Part shown: one piece after another, positions 37,301 to 48,677 of the stretch
How positions within the stretch are numbered: position 1 is the stretch's first letter
How the letters are laid out: each line of letters begins with the position of its first letter
Origin: Saturnia japonica
Lineage: Eukaryota; Arthropoda; Insecta; Lepidoptera; Saturniidae
Length of the DNA stretch: 64,000 nucleotides
Assembly (NCBI GenBank): GCA_033032175.1
Contig: CM065322.1
Span: 868,001 to 932,000, forward strand
Direction: 5' to 3'
The notes under the pieces: model-generated
Seen by the model: the letters and a program-made list of their open reading frames with translations, nothing else
The model's database searches: none
What the model was told of the DNA's origin: nothing
Position numbers and translations under genes: made by a program

Positions 37301-40300
37301 TCGCATCACCGAATCAACCGATTACCGATTAGGTATCGTCTGTCAACTGATCCTCATTTCTTAGCGTTCATCGTTGCTCTCAGATTGTAATTTCCCTAAC
37401 ATCAGGTCTTCTTGAGCTTGGATAAAAATCTATTGGAATAGGTGGGACTTGATTGAACGAGTTTCCTTTGTTTTCTGTGGTAATTTGTTATATGATTTAA
37501 ATCAGGCCTGGAATTCTTAAATATTACAAAACTGTTAGCTTTATTACAGTTGATGAGCTGTTCTAACTTATTCTAGTAAAAACGGGTTAAGGTTCTTAGT
37601 TAATTTCACAGATTATACTATATTGTTGGAAAATAATAAAGGAAAAAAAAACAATTCAAAGAGAAGGTGTCGGTACAAAAATTCGCTGCGATTTGTTTGT
37701 GAATGTTCTTTCGAATGTAGTTCATTAAGTTACACTGCTACATTGCCGTAAACTTTTGATAACCATACTGAAAAACCATTTCATATTATCATTTATGTAA
37801 TTCTTTTCTTAGTTTATGAATTACTTAACAGGGACACAGACACAAGTCGAAAAACAGTGGTAGGTATCTACGAAAATTATGTGATACAAGACAATTTTTA
37901 ACAAAAAGGAAAACCAACTTTAATTAATGATTTTGTAGAGTTTCCTCGTATATTTTAGAAATTCAAGGTCCAATACCAATAAAATTGAAATGGTATCCTC
38001 TATCCAACAAAAAAAATAAATCCAAATCGGTTCATAAACAAAGAAGTTGTGACATAGCACCCATAAAAAAAAATACATTCCAATTGTGGTTTTGTTGAAG
38101 TCGGCTTAAAAGTTAAAAAACAATAAACATTCAGGATATAATAATGATATTTCAATAAATTACGTGAATCTATAATAACGATTGTGCTCGGATGTGTACA
38201 TTTGAACGCGCAACAGAACTAATCGATTCGCAACTCCGCGCCAATTGCCAATTGACAGTTTACAAATTGTCTTGGGGAAAAAAAAAAACAAAAACTGAGC
38301 GTTCGTATCGCAACACGTTGAGAAATGCAGTTTGCGCCGCTATCAAATAAATAATGATGAAATATCTAAATAAAACATTAAAATATTTGAATAAGGTTTA
38401 AAAGAAAAAAGATTATGTAATATGCTTTAACTGTTACTACGTTTATAATTTATTGGTATTATTATTTATAACAGAATATAATATGGACAACATAACGGGC
38501 AATCATTTCATTAATAATTAACCATTCTATTTTACTTGAGCTATGTTTGGATTATAGGTAATTAATATGAAGTTACTTTTAAAAGCACCCTCTACATTAA
38601 ATTGACCATCTATCGAACAAAAGAATTCTTCAATCCGGGACTTGTTGATCTTGAGATTAGCGGTTTTAAACATGCAAACACCACAGCTTTTTTTTAAATT
38701 TTGGTTTTCTTCCTATGTAGGCTATTTTGCCATTGTCAAGTATGACAAATGCACGTTACAGAATTTAGATGACAAATATTCGATATTCTGTAGAATAAAC
38801 ACATAAACAGGATACATTGACACAACATAAAACAGTCACACAACCTTAACACAGCCCACAACTTTAACTATTAATTTTGTTATATTAGTACTTACCAATA
38901 GATACGAAAGATATACCTACCCAACTTAAGCCCGGTGAAGCTGAGCAAGCAAAGCCTCTAATAGCACCAGGACGCTTAAGGCTAACAAAATAGTCAGTTC
39001 GAAAAAAACCTTCCGAATAATTGTATATATATTTTAATTTTTTATTGTTTGGTGATCATTGGCATTTTTATTAGTTTTTCAGAATATGTATTTCGAAATT
39101 TAGGTAATCATTAATGACATCATAAAATACGTGGTCGTAAGCGCGACTGCTATGATCGAGGTCCTGGGTTCGATTCCCAGGTCGAGCAAAGTGTTATTGG
39201 GTTTTTCTATGAAAATTCTCAGTAGCAGCTTGGAGTTTAGCGTTGTGCCCAATTAATGGCAATAGACTCGCCCCCATTACATGGGACCTAAAAAAAATAC
39301 TCGGCGAACTGTCACTGAAAACCTCTGCCTAAAGCTTTGGGGATGCAGGCGTGATGGTATGTATGTATGTATTTCTTAAAAGCACGTTTGCTTAAATTCT
39401 TTATTACAATCGACTACAATTTAAGGTACTTTATTCTAATTTTGCTAAATAAAATGCTGTTACCTAGATTTATATTTACTAGCGGTCGCCCAATGGTCGA
39501 AATTCCACCAACGATTTTTTGATCATTAAAGTAATGAAAATTAATTAATTTGAATTAATTAAAGTATGAATGTAAGCAATGAATATTATTGGTATCACTT
39601 TTCACTCATGAGAAAGTCAATATTTAGATGGGTCTAAGTTAATGGCACAAGTCGTTGTAGTATCCGCAGTACAACTTAATTTTCTGTATTTGTAAGACAT
39701 AGATACATTTTGTCTTTCTGCACTCCTTGTCCAAATAAACTTTAACCACGCTAAATCTCACACTTCTCCGTGTACGCAATATGCTTAAAAAGATGTCCGA
39801 ATTTTTTTATTCACGTATTAATTTAATATAGATTTTACTTAAATTCAGTTATGTAAAATTATTGGGAGTTTCGTGATTCAAAATTCAATCTACCAATCCT
39901 ATACGTATACTTTTCTATTTTCTTTATTGTTAATACGTGAAGCAAAAACTTTCTACCCCTTTATAAGCGTATTGCGTGCACGGAAGACTGTGAGATTTGA
40001 CATGGTTAAAGTTTATATGGAGAAGGAGTGCAGAAAAACAAAATTTATCTATATTATCTGTTACTAATATATTAAATTTAAAAAAATTAATACTGCGAAT
40101 TTTAACCCGACCAAAGCAATTTAACTTAGTCCCCCCAAAATACTGACATTGTCATTCAATGAAAAGTGACAGCAAGTGATATAATATTCATAGTTTAGGT
40201 TCATACTGCAAATGTCCAACAGAAAATAGTCTATGATTAAAAAGTCACTGGTCGAATTTCGATCATTGGGAGATCGCTAGCTTAAATTAATTTCGCTATT

Positions 40301-43300
40301 CATAACATACATAGCTAGTTTTCTGAGTATCCCAAAGAAATTCTTTTGTTTTCAATTATTTTTCCGAAATGGCTAAATGTACTGTTTGCCTTTGGGCTCT
40401 GGAGCTCAAACGGGTAATGCACTCAGCCGCGAATACTTTTCATGGATATACATAAACATGCAAATTTTAATTCACATACATCCGTTGATAAGAAATGTCT
40501 ATTTAATAGGTATCAATGTGTACAAGTACTAGAAACAAAATCGTGAATGTTCTTATCTGCAACTAGTTTTGTAGTCCGCGGACCACAAATGAAAAGCAGG
40601 AAGAGAATTGCAGTTGCTAAGAGAGAAAGATCTAAGAGTGCCTTTTTACTGTTTCTATTAAATAATAAGCAAGTGCCTTCTTAGACCCACACCTAAAGTT
40701 TTAATAATTTTGGTTAACGTTATAACACCAGGTAGGAAATTCAAATCTAAACGGATCGTTATCCTTGTATAGTAGAATTTGAAATTGATACTTTACTAAT
40801 TGTTTTACATTATCTCTTCTAGTATCAATTATGCATAGTCACGCTCTACTTTTTATTTTACTTATAAATAGTTTACTCAAACAATTTCAAGGTTTTGAAA
40901 TAGACTGACATAAATTACTTTTCAAGATTGTGTTGAGTACCTACATTTCCTTTTACCGATGCACTTTAAATCAGACGTGAAGGAAGATGTATTTTACGAA
41001 GCTGTTCTACATGTTTTAACGTTTCTTTTTAAAATTTCAAATGAAGCACGGACCGTACAGGTGACTAGTTGTAGGTGCCATATCTAAGGATGACTTCAAT
41101 CAATCTCAAATCACGACGACTCTCTGGATCCGCCAGTGAAGAGAAGATAATATAATTAATAAACAACATTTTCATATATTGAAATGATATTCGTAAATCT
41201 AATCAGATATATTAAAGGGTTTGGCAAAGATCAGCACAATGTTAGCACTAGAAATAGAAATAAATTACTCGTACCGTGTTTTAGACTTAGTAAGACTAAT
41301 AAAAGTTTTTAGGTAGGTGTTAGGTTCTATAATAAGATTCCGAAGCACATTACTGATGTACCAGACAACAAGTTCAAGGACCATGTCAAGCAGGTTTTAC
41401 TGTCAAAAGGTGGATCATTATGTGGATAATAGTGATCTCTGGAAGTGACTCACTCTTTGTGCATCCACAAAATTATTATTATTGTACCTGTTATAAATTA
41501 ACTGTACGACATTTGGAAAAAAAATAAACCCGATCGAGTTTCTTACCGGTTCTTTTCGATGACTGGGATGTTTGTCCGAACCGGTAGTAGTGTTTTGACG
41601 TTTATAAGTACTTTCTTAGGGCCTAAATTGAATAATCAGTATAGTTTAGGGACACGAACAGTAATGACAAACAAAAAAAAAACATTTCTTTTAATGACAG
41701 TTTCATGAGGTCACATCAACATTTCTTATAATTTATCATAAGTAATTGTAATGTGATATGTGAAAATGTTTCTTTATAACTCTACATAAAGCTATTCCAT
41801 AATAAACTTATCCATGTAATAGTATACTTTCACCACTTTGAAAGCTGCGATATACGATAGCCAGGTTCACGAGGAATAGTACAGTATAGGCTACAAGTCT
41901 CAGCTAGCCTTAAATATTTATTTTTGTTAAGTAAGTAAGAAGCTGAAGTGTTCCCGAACTGCTTTATACGAGTGCGCTGGTGTAATGGTTAATGACATGT
42001 AAAAATAATGTTATACAAAAATATAGGCCATTAGTATATCTAAAAAAAAGTTTGCGATAGTATATACCTATCTCTTATACATACGCCACAATAAATTATT
42101 TTGCGAATTTTGTTTGTTGATGATTAAAAATTGATTTATGACCATTATTTTTAGGCATAGCGTATTAATCCTTACGATCCTAAGTGAAACCGTGGATCAT
42201 AGCTAGTTCAATATAAACTGGAGTTTTCATTGGTGCGTTTCGAAGTCGCATCATTATAAAATACGTGGCCTGAGTTTCAATCCTATATCAATCCTATATT
42301 TTTGTTTGAAACATAAATTTTGCTTGTTGGTTGGGCATTGTATAATCCTCACTTGGTTGGCAATCAATATAAAGTTGAAAATCTTTAGCCAATCATAATA
42401 TATCGCTGTTGTCTGCCAGATATACCTGAAAGTCAGTTTTCAAAGAATAAAAATGTAAATAATCTTCCACTGCCGAGTAAAGGCTTTTTCCTGAGAAGAG
42501 ACTCTAGCTTAATCACCAGTTTGTCGAGAAATTTCCGGAACATTACTCAAGTGTTCAGGTTTCCTCACGATGTTATTCTTCACCTTCAGCCGATTTTTAA
42601 ATTACTTAAAATTGAATTATCAAAAAATCATTAATAGAATACAAATGTTCGAACCTACAATCAATAGATATTCCATGAGTCTTGACTTCATCAAAACGTA
42701 TGTTCTATAAACGGTTCCCTATACTCAACAAGAAAATTTTATTTTTTATTTGGTTTATTTTATTTTTAAATTTTTAGAATAAGAAATGATTTTTAAGAGT
42801 TCCCTGGTGTATCTTAGAAATTACAGATCCAATGCGAATGAAATTAAAATTAAACCACCCTTGATATATCCTCTATCGAACAAAAAAAGAATCATCGAAA
42901 TTGGTTTATAAACAAAGAAGATATGGCTGAACATCCAAAAAAACATTCCAATTTAGTACATAACCTCCTTGATGTCGGTTATAAAGAGTACCTATCCATA
43001 CGAAGCTAGTTTGGATAGGTTTAAGATGATGTTTGACAATGACTCACTTCTATATAAGATTTAACCTATCGAAAACTTCAGGTGAACGGGATCCAAGCGG
43101 TTTTAAACACTGCCCTATCTTCACCTGGGATTACAGATGAAGTTGACCATAAAATTCGACTAGATTAGATAAAATATACTCAAGCAAATAGTTAAGTGTG
43201 CAGGTTAATGCTGGTTTGGATACTTTAGAACGATTGTTGACAATGACCCACTTCTGTAATTTTATGTAATATTGGAAACTTCCATACAAAAAGAATGACT

Positions 43301-44944
43301 TGATAGAATCAGATTAGCTCAAGACTGGGATGTGTGACGTATAAGAAAACAGGATTATGTTCGGCAGTGGGCAATTACGAGCTGTGAATGATGATGAATG
43401 ATTGGAAACTTCAGGTGAACGTGATCCAAGCGGCTTTGAATGCTGCCCAAGCTACATCTGAGAACGCAAACGAAGCCGCATCACAGGCCGCTGGTGAGCT
43501 CGGAGCGCAAACCGCTATGGTCGGCGCTGCTAGACAAAGGCTGAGCACTCTTCAGGAGCAGCTTCACGGAGTCAGGATCGACTTCGAGGCGACACAGTCT
43601 GCTGCAAGGAAGGCTCAGGTACATCACCATAATTTTAATTTATTATATAGCAATGATATTATTTATGAGATGCTATTGGATTATAATTTTATGTTTCTTG
43701 TTGTTCTCCCAAGCTACATCCCGGCATTGGGAATACAATATGGCTTGTAAAATCAAAACTTTGTACTCTTGATGTACCTGGATGCTATTTCTGTGTATTA
43801 AAAGGCGTTTTCAACACATACTTCATAATTCTAAAATTAACTACGATCTTAGAAAGCAACACAAAATTCATAGATGGACCAAGTTATTTTCAAATTCTGT
43901 AAATTATTAAATTAACATATATTCTTTCTGTACTATTTCTCCGCATTTCTCTATATTTCTAGAATTTAAGTAACACATTATGCTTATATATGTATTTTGT
44001 GAGTACTGAAAATATAAAATAATAGGTTGTTTTCCTAAACAGGAAGCAAAGAAGAATTCAAAGGTGTACATTTTCGAAGACATTCATATATCTATGTTCT
44101 TCTGAATTATTCAGTGACCGTATTAATTTTTGTAATATAACTTTTTAATTCAATAATAAATATTATATCATATTTCTTCTTTCTGTTACTTTTCCTATTT
44201 CATTCTTCACGATGTACAAAAATGTTTGAACACATAAAATTATTTTTAGGTTTTATTTTAAAAAGATTTGTAAAGTTGCGGTATGTGATTACTATTTTTC
44301 TACTTTGATGCAATATATTAATCTTCATTTAATTCGTTCCCTAGCTTTCAGAACTACATCAAAACAGTAATGTAATGAGATTGATTGTTTGTTTGAACGC
44401 GCTGATCTCGGGAACTACTTGCCAGATTTGAAAAACTTTTTTTGCATGTTATAGCTTATTTATTGAGAAAGGTTATAGGTTATACACTTTCACTCTATCA
44501 CTCTAAAAAGTGGAGCAATAAGCATGAACGTCAAACAATCTGGCAACATGTAGGCAAGTGCAAGTAAGGGAAGTGAGAATAAAGACTGGTTTCATGGGTG
44601 CATTGTTGGCAGCGCCGCATTGTATAGAGTTGGTCGAATAAATTTATCACATCACGGGTTAAGATTAATCTTTGGCCTCAGTAATTCTTTTTGCAACTAA
44701 GTAAACTCATTGGCTCTTTTTAAATATATTTATGTCGGAATTTGACCAGGCGGCTGCTCAGCAAGCACAGGCGAACGCAGCTGAAGCGGCAGCGAAAGCC
44801 GCAGCCGCAGGACTTGGCTCCGGTCAGCACCGCGACGCGTCCCACGAAGGTACGACTTACGAAGAGTACAAAGTAGCTCCCAACCAGGAACAAGAGAGCA
44901 GCCAAGAGTACTACCAGCTACCGTCGGATTTCCAACATCAGTAG
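31337..44944 (+). CDS. Secreted Ala/Gln-rich coiled-coil protein, four exons (DUF745-like)
   Basis: Exons: 31337-31370, 35131-35630, 43415-43618 and 44750-44944, all with GT/AG borders and matching phases. They give 310 residues and stop at TAG 44942-44944. Exon 1 plus the start of exon 2 encode a signal peptide (MNSYRTLLFCVGTLALATAA, probable cleavage before APVARQ), so the protein is likely secreted. After a Tyr/Gln-rich segment (EYEYNYDNSAQQ) and a Gly-rich stretch (GGGDGKKGYSRGSG), residues ~95-280 form a long Ala/Gln-rich helical region (LAQSAAQASATAQAALAGKQ). The end is Tyr/Gln-rich (EEYKVAPNQEQESSQEYYQL). The helical part resembles the insect DUF745 family from memory; no function is established. 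Intron 2 is 7.8 kb and full of repeats. Signal peptide, length and the Tyr/Gln tails would suit a structural or secretory product, but that is inference. Confidence 0.8.
31838..31960 (+). repeat. Possible third tRNA-derived SINE in intron 1
   Basis: GTGGATCAGTTGTAGTAAAC resembles an A box, and GCGGGTTCGATCCGAGCAC resembles a B box about 55 bp later. The tail TATATCTGGGAG follows. No second full copy was found here. Confidence 0.4.
32326..32500 (+). repeat. tRNA-derived SINE, family B, in intron 1
   Basis: Head GGCAGTGATAGCGTGTACGA, B box GTGGGTTCGAATCCCTGC, then GAAGGAAAACATCGAGAGG and CCGTAGCATGGTGTTAAAGC, matching the copy at 13895. Confidence 0.7.
33650..33900 (+). pseudogene. LINE reverse-transcriptase C-terminal remnant in intron 1
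   Basis: One frame reads VRSLLEYCSQIWNPQYEVYI, then NRLESIQRRFIKHL, a stop near 33826, then RRRLADILTLLKK. This is the conserved region downstream of reverse transcriptase in CR1/Jockey-like LINEs; compare [14 protein letters not shown] at 51441. Confidence 0.75.
34000..35130. other. Rest of intron 1 before exon 2, nothing recognised
   Basis: No repeat was recognised. It ends with the acceptor ATATCCCCAG before exon 2. Confidence 0.35.
35631..37130. other. First part of intron 2, nothing recognised
   Basis: Starts with donor GTGCGT. AT-rich, with a short AAAT microsatellite at about 36795-36812. A GC-richer block at 36820-37080 (GTCTCGTCCTGGGATAAGTC) may be a repeat but has no second copy in the window. 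Confidence 0.35.
37131..37200 (-). repeat. Fragment of LINE 3'-tail repeat, inverted
   Basis: AAATATTTTATTCAATTTAA..GGCACTTATGAAT resembles CAAAATATTTTTTATGCAAT..GTGCCTTATGAAT at 5872-5915. Confidence 0.4.
37903..38110 (-). repeat. Dispersed repeat, 'ctcaatt/gacttc' family, inverted
   Basis: AGAGTTTCCTCGTATATTTT, AAGGTCCAATACC, CCAAATCGGTTCATAAACAA and TTGTTGAAGTCGGCTTAAAA are the inverse of motifs at 5258-5460 and 26858-27050. Confidence 0.65.
39128..39374 (+). repeat. tRNA-derived SINE, family A, uninterrupted copy
   Basis: GTGGTCGTAAGCGCGACTGC, B box GGTCCTGGGTTCGATTCCC, body GAGCAAAGTGTTATTGGG, AATTAATGGCAATAGAC, CCCATTACATGGGACC, then tail ACCTCTGCC..GGGGATGCAGGCGTGATGG ending in a TATG microsatellite. 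The 5' end is clipped. It shows that the 408-bp segment at 7015 is not part of the SINE. Confidence 0.8.
39478..40281. repeat. MITE-like element with inverted ends, copy 3
   Basis: Left end ACTAGCGGTCGCCCAATGGT..CGAAATTCCACCA and the inverse of the right end GCTAGCGATCTCCCAATGAT..CGAAATTCGACCA pair over about 35 bp with several mismatches. The element is about 804 bp, with no coding content. The right half matches 24900-25262. Confidence 0.6.
40282..41284. other. Intron 2 sequence, nothing recognised
   Basis: No gene or repeat identified. Confidence 0.35.
41285..41645 (+). repeat. LINE 3' end (coding tail plus untranslated tail)
   Basis: A frame near 41325 reads FYNKIPKHITDVPDNKFKDH and then VKQVLLSKGG, a LINE ORF2 ending, followed by stops. 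Next come CGAGTTTCTTACCGGTTCTT, TCGATGACTGGGATG and TTAGGGCCTAAATTGAATAA, the tail repeat also seen at 26276 and 5864. This copy ties that tail to a LINE. Confidence 0.65.
42780..42985 (-). repeat. Dispersed repeat, 'ctcaatt/gacttc' family, inverted
   Basis: AGAGTTCCCTGGTGTATCTT, CAGATCCAATGCGAATGAAA, GAATCATCGAAATTGGTTTA and ACAAAGAAGATATGGCTGAA are the inverse of the copies at 5258 and 26858. Confidence 0.65.
43005..43270 (+). repeat. Decayed duplicate of the exon 3 region (relic exon)
   Basis: GAAAACTTCAG followed by GTGAACGGGATCCAAGCGGT (43070-43101) repeats the acceptor and start of exon 3 (GGAAACTTCAG, GTGAACGTGATCCAAGCGGC at 43404-43434). Similarity fades by about 43130 after CACTGCCCTATCTTCACCTG. 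Upstream intron motifs (TTGACAATGACTCACTTCT at 43033) also recur near 43238 (TTGACAATGACCCACTTCT), so the unit was duplicated in tandem. Confidence 0.7.
43751..44374. other. Intron 3 sequence, nothing recognised
   Basis: AT-rich, no gene or repeat identified. Confidence 0.35.
44375..44510 (+). repeat. Possible dispersed element tail in intron 3
   Basis: TGTTTGTTTGAACGCGCTGA, TCTCGGGAACTACTTGCC and TTATTGAGAAAGGTTATAGG form a text I recognise as a common lepidopteran interspersed repeat. There is no second copy in the window. Confidence 0.35.
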
Positions 44945-46736
44945 CTATAAGGTTTTAGGTGATTAACAGGTTCTGGTTTAATTGGGTTTTTTATAATATA
45001 TTCATATGCATAGACACTCGAGAGTTATATGCAGACCATATGACGTCACTATGAAGAAGACATCAGTGACGTCATTAATATAGTATGATTGGTTATTTCC
45101 TTGTTTTCCATAAACTTAGTGAAACATAATACATTATAAAATTTCCAATATTACCAGAACTAATTAATTAAGTTTGAATTTGAGTAAAACGGAAAATATA
45201 TACAAAATAAACAAAAAAAAATATTTATAAAATTCTGATATATTTTCGTTTAATTCTAATTTAAACATGTAGAATAATTAATGTAAATAAATTTATAATA
45301 CAAATAACATTATTTTTGTAATAAATTAGATACTTAGTTCTCAATCTTGATTGTAATGTATAGTATTTTGTATTTTTATACATTTACATGAGTTATTTAT
45401 ATAAAAGGTTTCGAGTTTTGAATTTTATATGTGTAGCGTGTACATATAACTACATATATATAGGTTCTAAATGATTTAAGTTAACCACAAATAGATTTTA
45501 CAGATTTACATTGTAATGTAGATTATTCAAATTTTCATTACATACTGATATAATGTTAACGCAGGCAATAAAATATCTAAATTTCTAAAATTATAAAAAA
45601 AAACGAGATGGCTAAGATTTACATGTCGGATTAAATTAAAAATAAAAACCATCGCGATATAATGAAAATTTGATATATGTTATTATAGACTGCACGTAAA
45701 ATTATTGGTCAAGTACAAATAAAAAAAACACACGTATCTTAGTAACATGCAAAATGGTTGTCGAATTGTTTTATATCGAATCAAAATATTCACCAACTCG
45801 TCCATGTATTTTGTCATCTTACCATAAGATCGTAAAATCCATCACTTCGACACCTAACAAATACTTCCTAGCTTGCTAATAAGTTTTTCTTTTTTTAGTG
45901 AGTTTTGCATCTTTCATTCCCATATTTTCTGGCTTACTTTCCTATTACTTCTCTTTCAATTGAACTATTTAATACGTGGTTCCTACTAATATTCATGTGC
46001 ACAATTTTCTTCTTGTCGTTTGACAGACTTCTTCTATATGTCGTCCACTGAAAATATCCCACGTTTATGAATCTTAACAACTTCCACTAAAAACCCTTGG
46101 CTTCATCTGTAGAGAATTAAGTTACATTTTGTCATGTTGCATGTTACCAAACAGAAACCAAAATATTCAGTTCTAACATAAATTAAGTGCGATGTCATAT
46201 TATATATGTATCAATAACGGAAACCAAGTGTTACAAAAAATAAAACTTTATTTTCAAATTTGTTATTTTAATATGACTTGACTGTTTATTGACTTGCTTG
46301 ACTTCTGACTTGACATCTCACTTAAAGTAACTTGACTAACTTTTACTGATTTGACTAACCCTGTATTGTTGGAACCAATTAATTATACGTTACATTCCTA
46401 CGCTTTCTAAGCACGAAAATGTTATGTTGTCATTCCGTCTGTCTGTGATTAGGTATTATTACATATTATTTAAGTATTCATAAAACTTCTCGATACTACC
46501 TAGGTACTTGGCAATGATAACTTATCAATTCTATTTTAATGGAATATAAACAATACAATTTTTTCTCTTAATATTATAGTAACTAGAGTGACACTAATAA
46601 TAAAATTATAAATATCTCTTTCTTTAGGTATCGGGTAAGTACAAAATATGTTGGCAGTTCATCATTTTAGTCTTTTTCAATATTTAATTAATTTATAAAT
46701 TGTTACGGAATATTTTTTTAATAAAATGACTCCTAG
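44945..46736. other. 3' region of the secreted-protein gene and intergenic DNA
   Basis: Candidate polyadenylation signals AATAAA occur at about 45206 and 45285. The rest is AT-rich. The final bases (ATTTTTTTAATAAAATGACTCCTAG) form a splice acceptor for the next gene, so any 5' exon of that gene should lie here but was not identified. Confidence 0.4.
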
Positions 46737-48584
46737 AGCGTCATGATGAATTCTCTCGCCGACAAACGAATCAACATGATTCGTAAAGCGAGCTCTTTCC
46801 GTGTTCCAGAGCGGTCCGGCCCAGTTCAACATCATCCGAAACAGACGAAAGCAAAAAATATCAAAGCTCAAACCCAGAAAGAAGCAATCCTAAAACTGCC
46901 TTCGCCCAAAACAACTGCAAGCATTCACCACAACTCTCAAAGACCTCTCGTATTGGACTTAGCTCCCCTTTCGAAGCGATCTCATTTTAAACCTGACAAT
47001 TCTGTACAAGAAATTAAAGTGAGACCTGTACTAGCTATCTCTGATAAGCCATTACAATACCAATCAGCTGTCGATGCCAAAAGTATTAAATTACAAGACG
47101 CTGGTTCCTTCGAAGAAATCTACCCTCACACTTATGTTAATCTAAAAAGTTTTTTCAATAATAAAAATATTAACCGTGGTGATGGATTGCATAGGTGGTA
47201 GAATAATTTAGTGTCCATAAAAGGTAGGTAAATTATAATAATTTGTACTTAGATATTTATTAAGAATTTTTTTCATGATAAAACTTACTCATATATTCGT
47301 TAGACAAAATAACTAAGTGTAACGATGTTAAGTAATAGCAGCATTGAGATATCGTGTATCTACTTCATACTAAAGTAGCTATTACGAACATAAATAATGG
47401 TCCACTAGAAACCGCGGGGCGTGGGTAATGCATTAAACTTACTGATGCAATGTAACCTCTTGACTTATACTTGTGTTTCTAGATTTGTATATACAGTATC
47501 TCAGTAAACATGAACGCATACTTACCATGCTTATGAATTAAAGGTTAGCACTGAAACGTGTAATCGCAAAAAGTGCCCGGCATAGACTGTGAGTGCGAGT
47601 GTATGCACTCGAACGTGTGTTACGAACAATCTGGTTGTGACGTCATCTGTAGTACGTAATATATAATACTACAATAAATAGCTGTAGGTCTACCGTCAAC
47701 AAAAATGTTATACCCTTGTACCCCCCTGTCGAAATTTAAAATACCAACATTGAAAGGTTTAAGATTTTTTTTAAATTAAGTTACTGTTTCAATAAAAACT
47801 TAAGATTGCGGTCCAAATTTGTACAATATAAGTAAAATTATATTTAATTAGTTAGTAGTATATAGTATGTAAATGCTGATGCACCCCCCTGAAAGTAATC
47901 CCGATGGCGCACATGTCCTCATCTAAGTATAGGTTATAGATTATAGTGGTTAATACATTAAAAGTGATGCGCAAAGCGTGTCACTGTCACAGACTTTTTA
48001 ACATAATTTTGTCATAATGTTTGATCTAAGTTGGTGGAAGTGTTCTATAACTCAAAGAAAAGAATCATCTTAGCTATTTCATGGTTTTTAGTGCATTTTG
48101 TACATACCGCGTGCAGGTGAGACTAGCTTAGATGGACACAGATAGACTTAAACACACTTAATGGTGCTTGGCGATATATTTTTAACATGAGGGTGGTAGC
48201 TAGCTAGATGGGCATTAGAAAAAGCTACCGCTATGCTGTGGTTTCATTACAATGTTTATATTCACCGAGTGCTTAGGTTCGTGCAGAGATTCGAACTCAC
48301 GTCGAACGACGCGGAGTCCGTTACACGCTACCACTGAGCCACCATTGCTATAAAAAATAGGTATTCTATACAACGTTGTTTAGTTTGTACCTAGGTACAA
48401 ATTTGTTTGTAGATAATATATTATGTATATTATTTCGAATAGGCACCTAAATCAATAGTATATATTATCTTAAAGATATAAGGTATCCGTATTATAATAT
48501 TTTTCATCCTATTATTATTTTACAGATATTGTGGAAGAAGAGGAAGCAGAGGAAGAAGAAGAAGACTGCGAAGAAGAGAAATAA
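46737..48584 (+). CDS. Unrecognised small gene, basic exon plus Glu-rich terminal exon
   Basis: The main exon begins after an acceptor at 46735-46736, with ATG at 46743. It reads open to TAG 47199-47201 (152 aa), basic and Pro/Ser-rich: MIRKASSFRVPERSGPVQHH near the start and SFEEIYPHTYVNLKSFFNNK near the end. A second exon probably starts at 48526 after TTATTTTACAG and encodes IVEEEEAEEEEEDCEEEK before TAA 48582-48584, with AATAAA at 48667. Splicing at 47178/47179 (GTG|GTGATG) joins the two in phase and skips the TAG. A stronger-looking donor at 47223/47224 (AAAAG|GTAGGT) is also in phase but keeps the stop. I do not recognise the protein. The extreme 5' end is unknown. Confidence 0.45.
47225..48182. 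other. Intron or intergenic sequence, nothing recognised
   Basis: A GC-richer patch at 47560-47650 contains GAGTGCGAGTGTATGCACTC but no gene or second repeat copy. Confidence 0.35.
48183..48350 (-). repeat. tRNA-derived SINE, family B, reverse orientation
   Basis: The reverse complement has head AATGGTGGCTCAGTGGTAGC with a good A box, then B box GTGAGTTCGAATCTCTGC, body CATTGTAATGAAACCACAGC and GCCCATCTAGCTAGC. The head is the best preserved of the family. Confidence 0.75.
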
Positions 48585-48677
48585 TGCTAAAGTCTGAACA
48601 GTTCAATGCCATTAAACAATTTTCTTTTTATCTAGTTTTTATTTGTTTTTATTTTTAAGTATTTAATAATAAAATTA

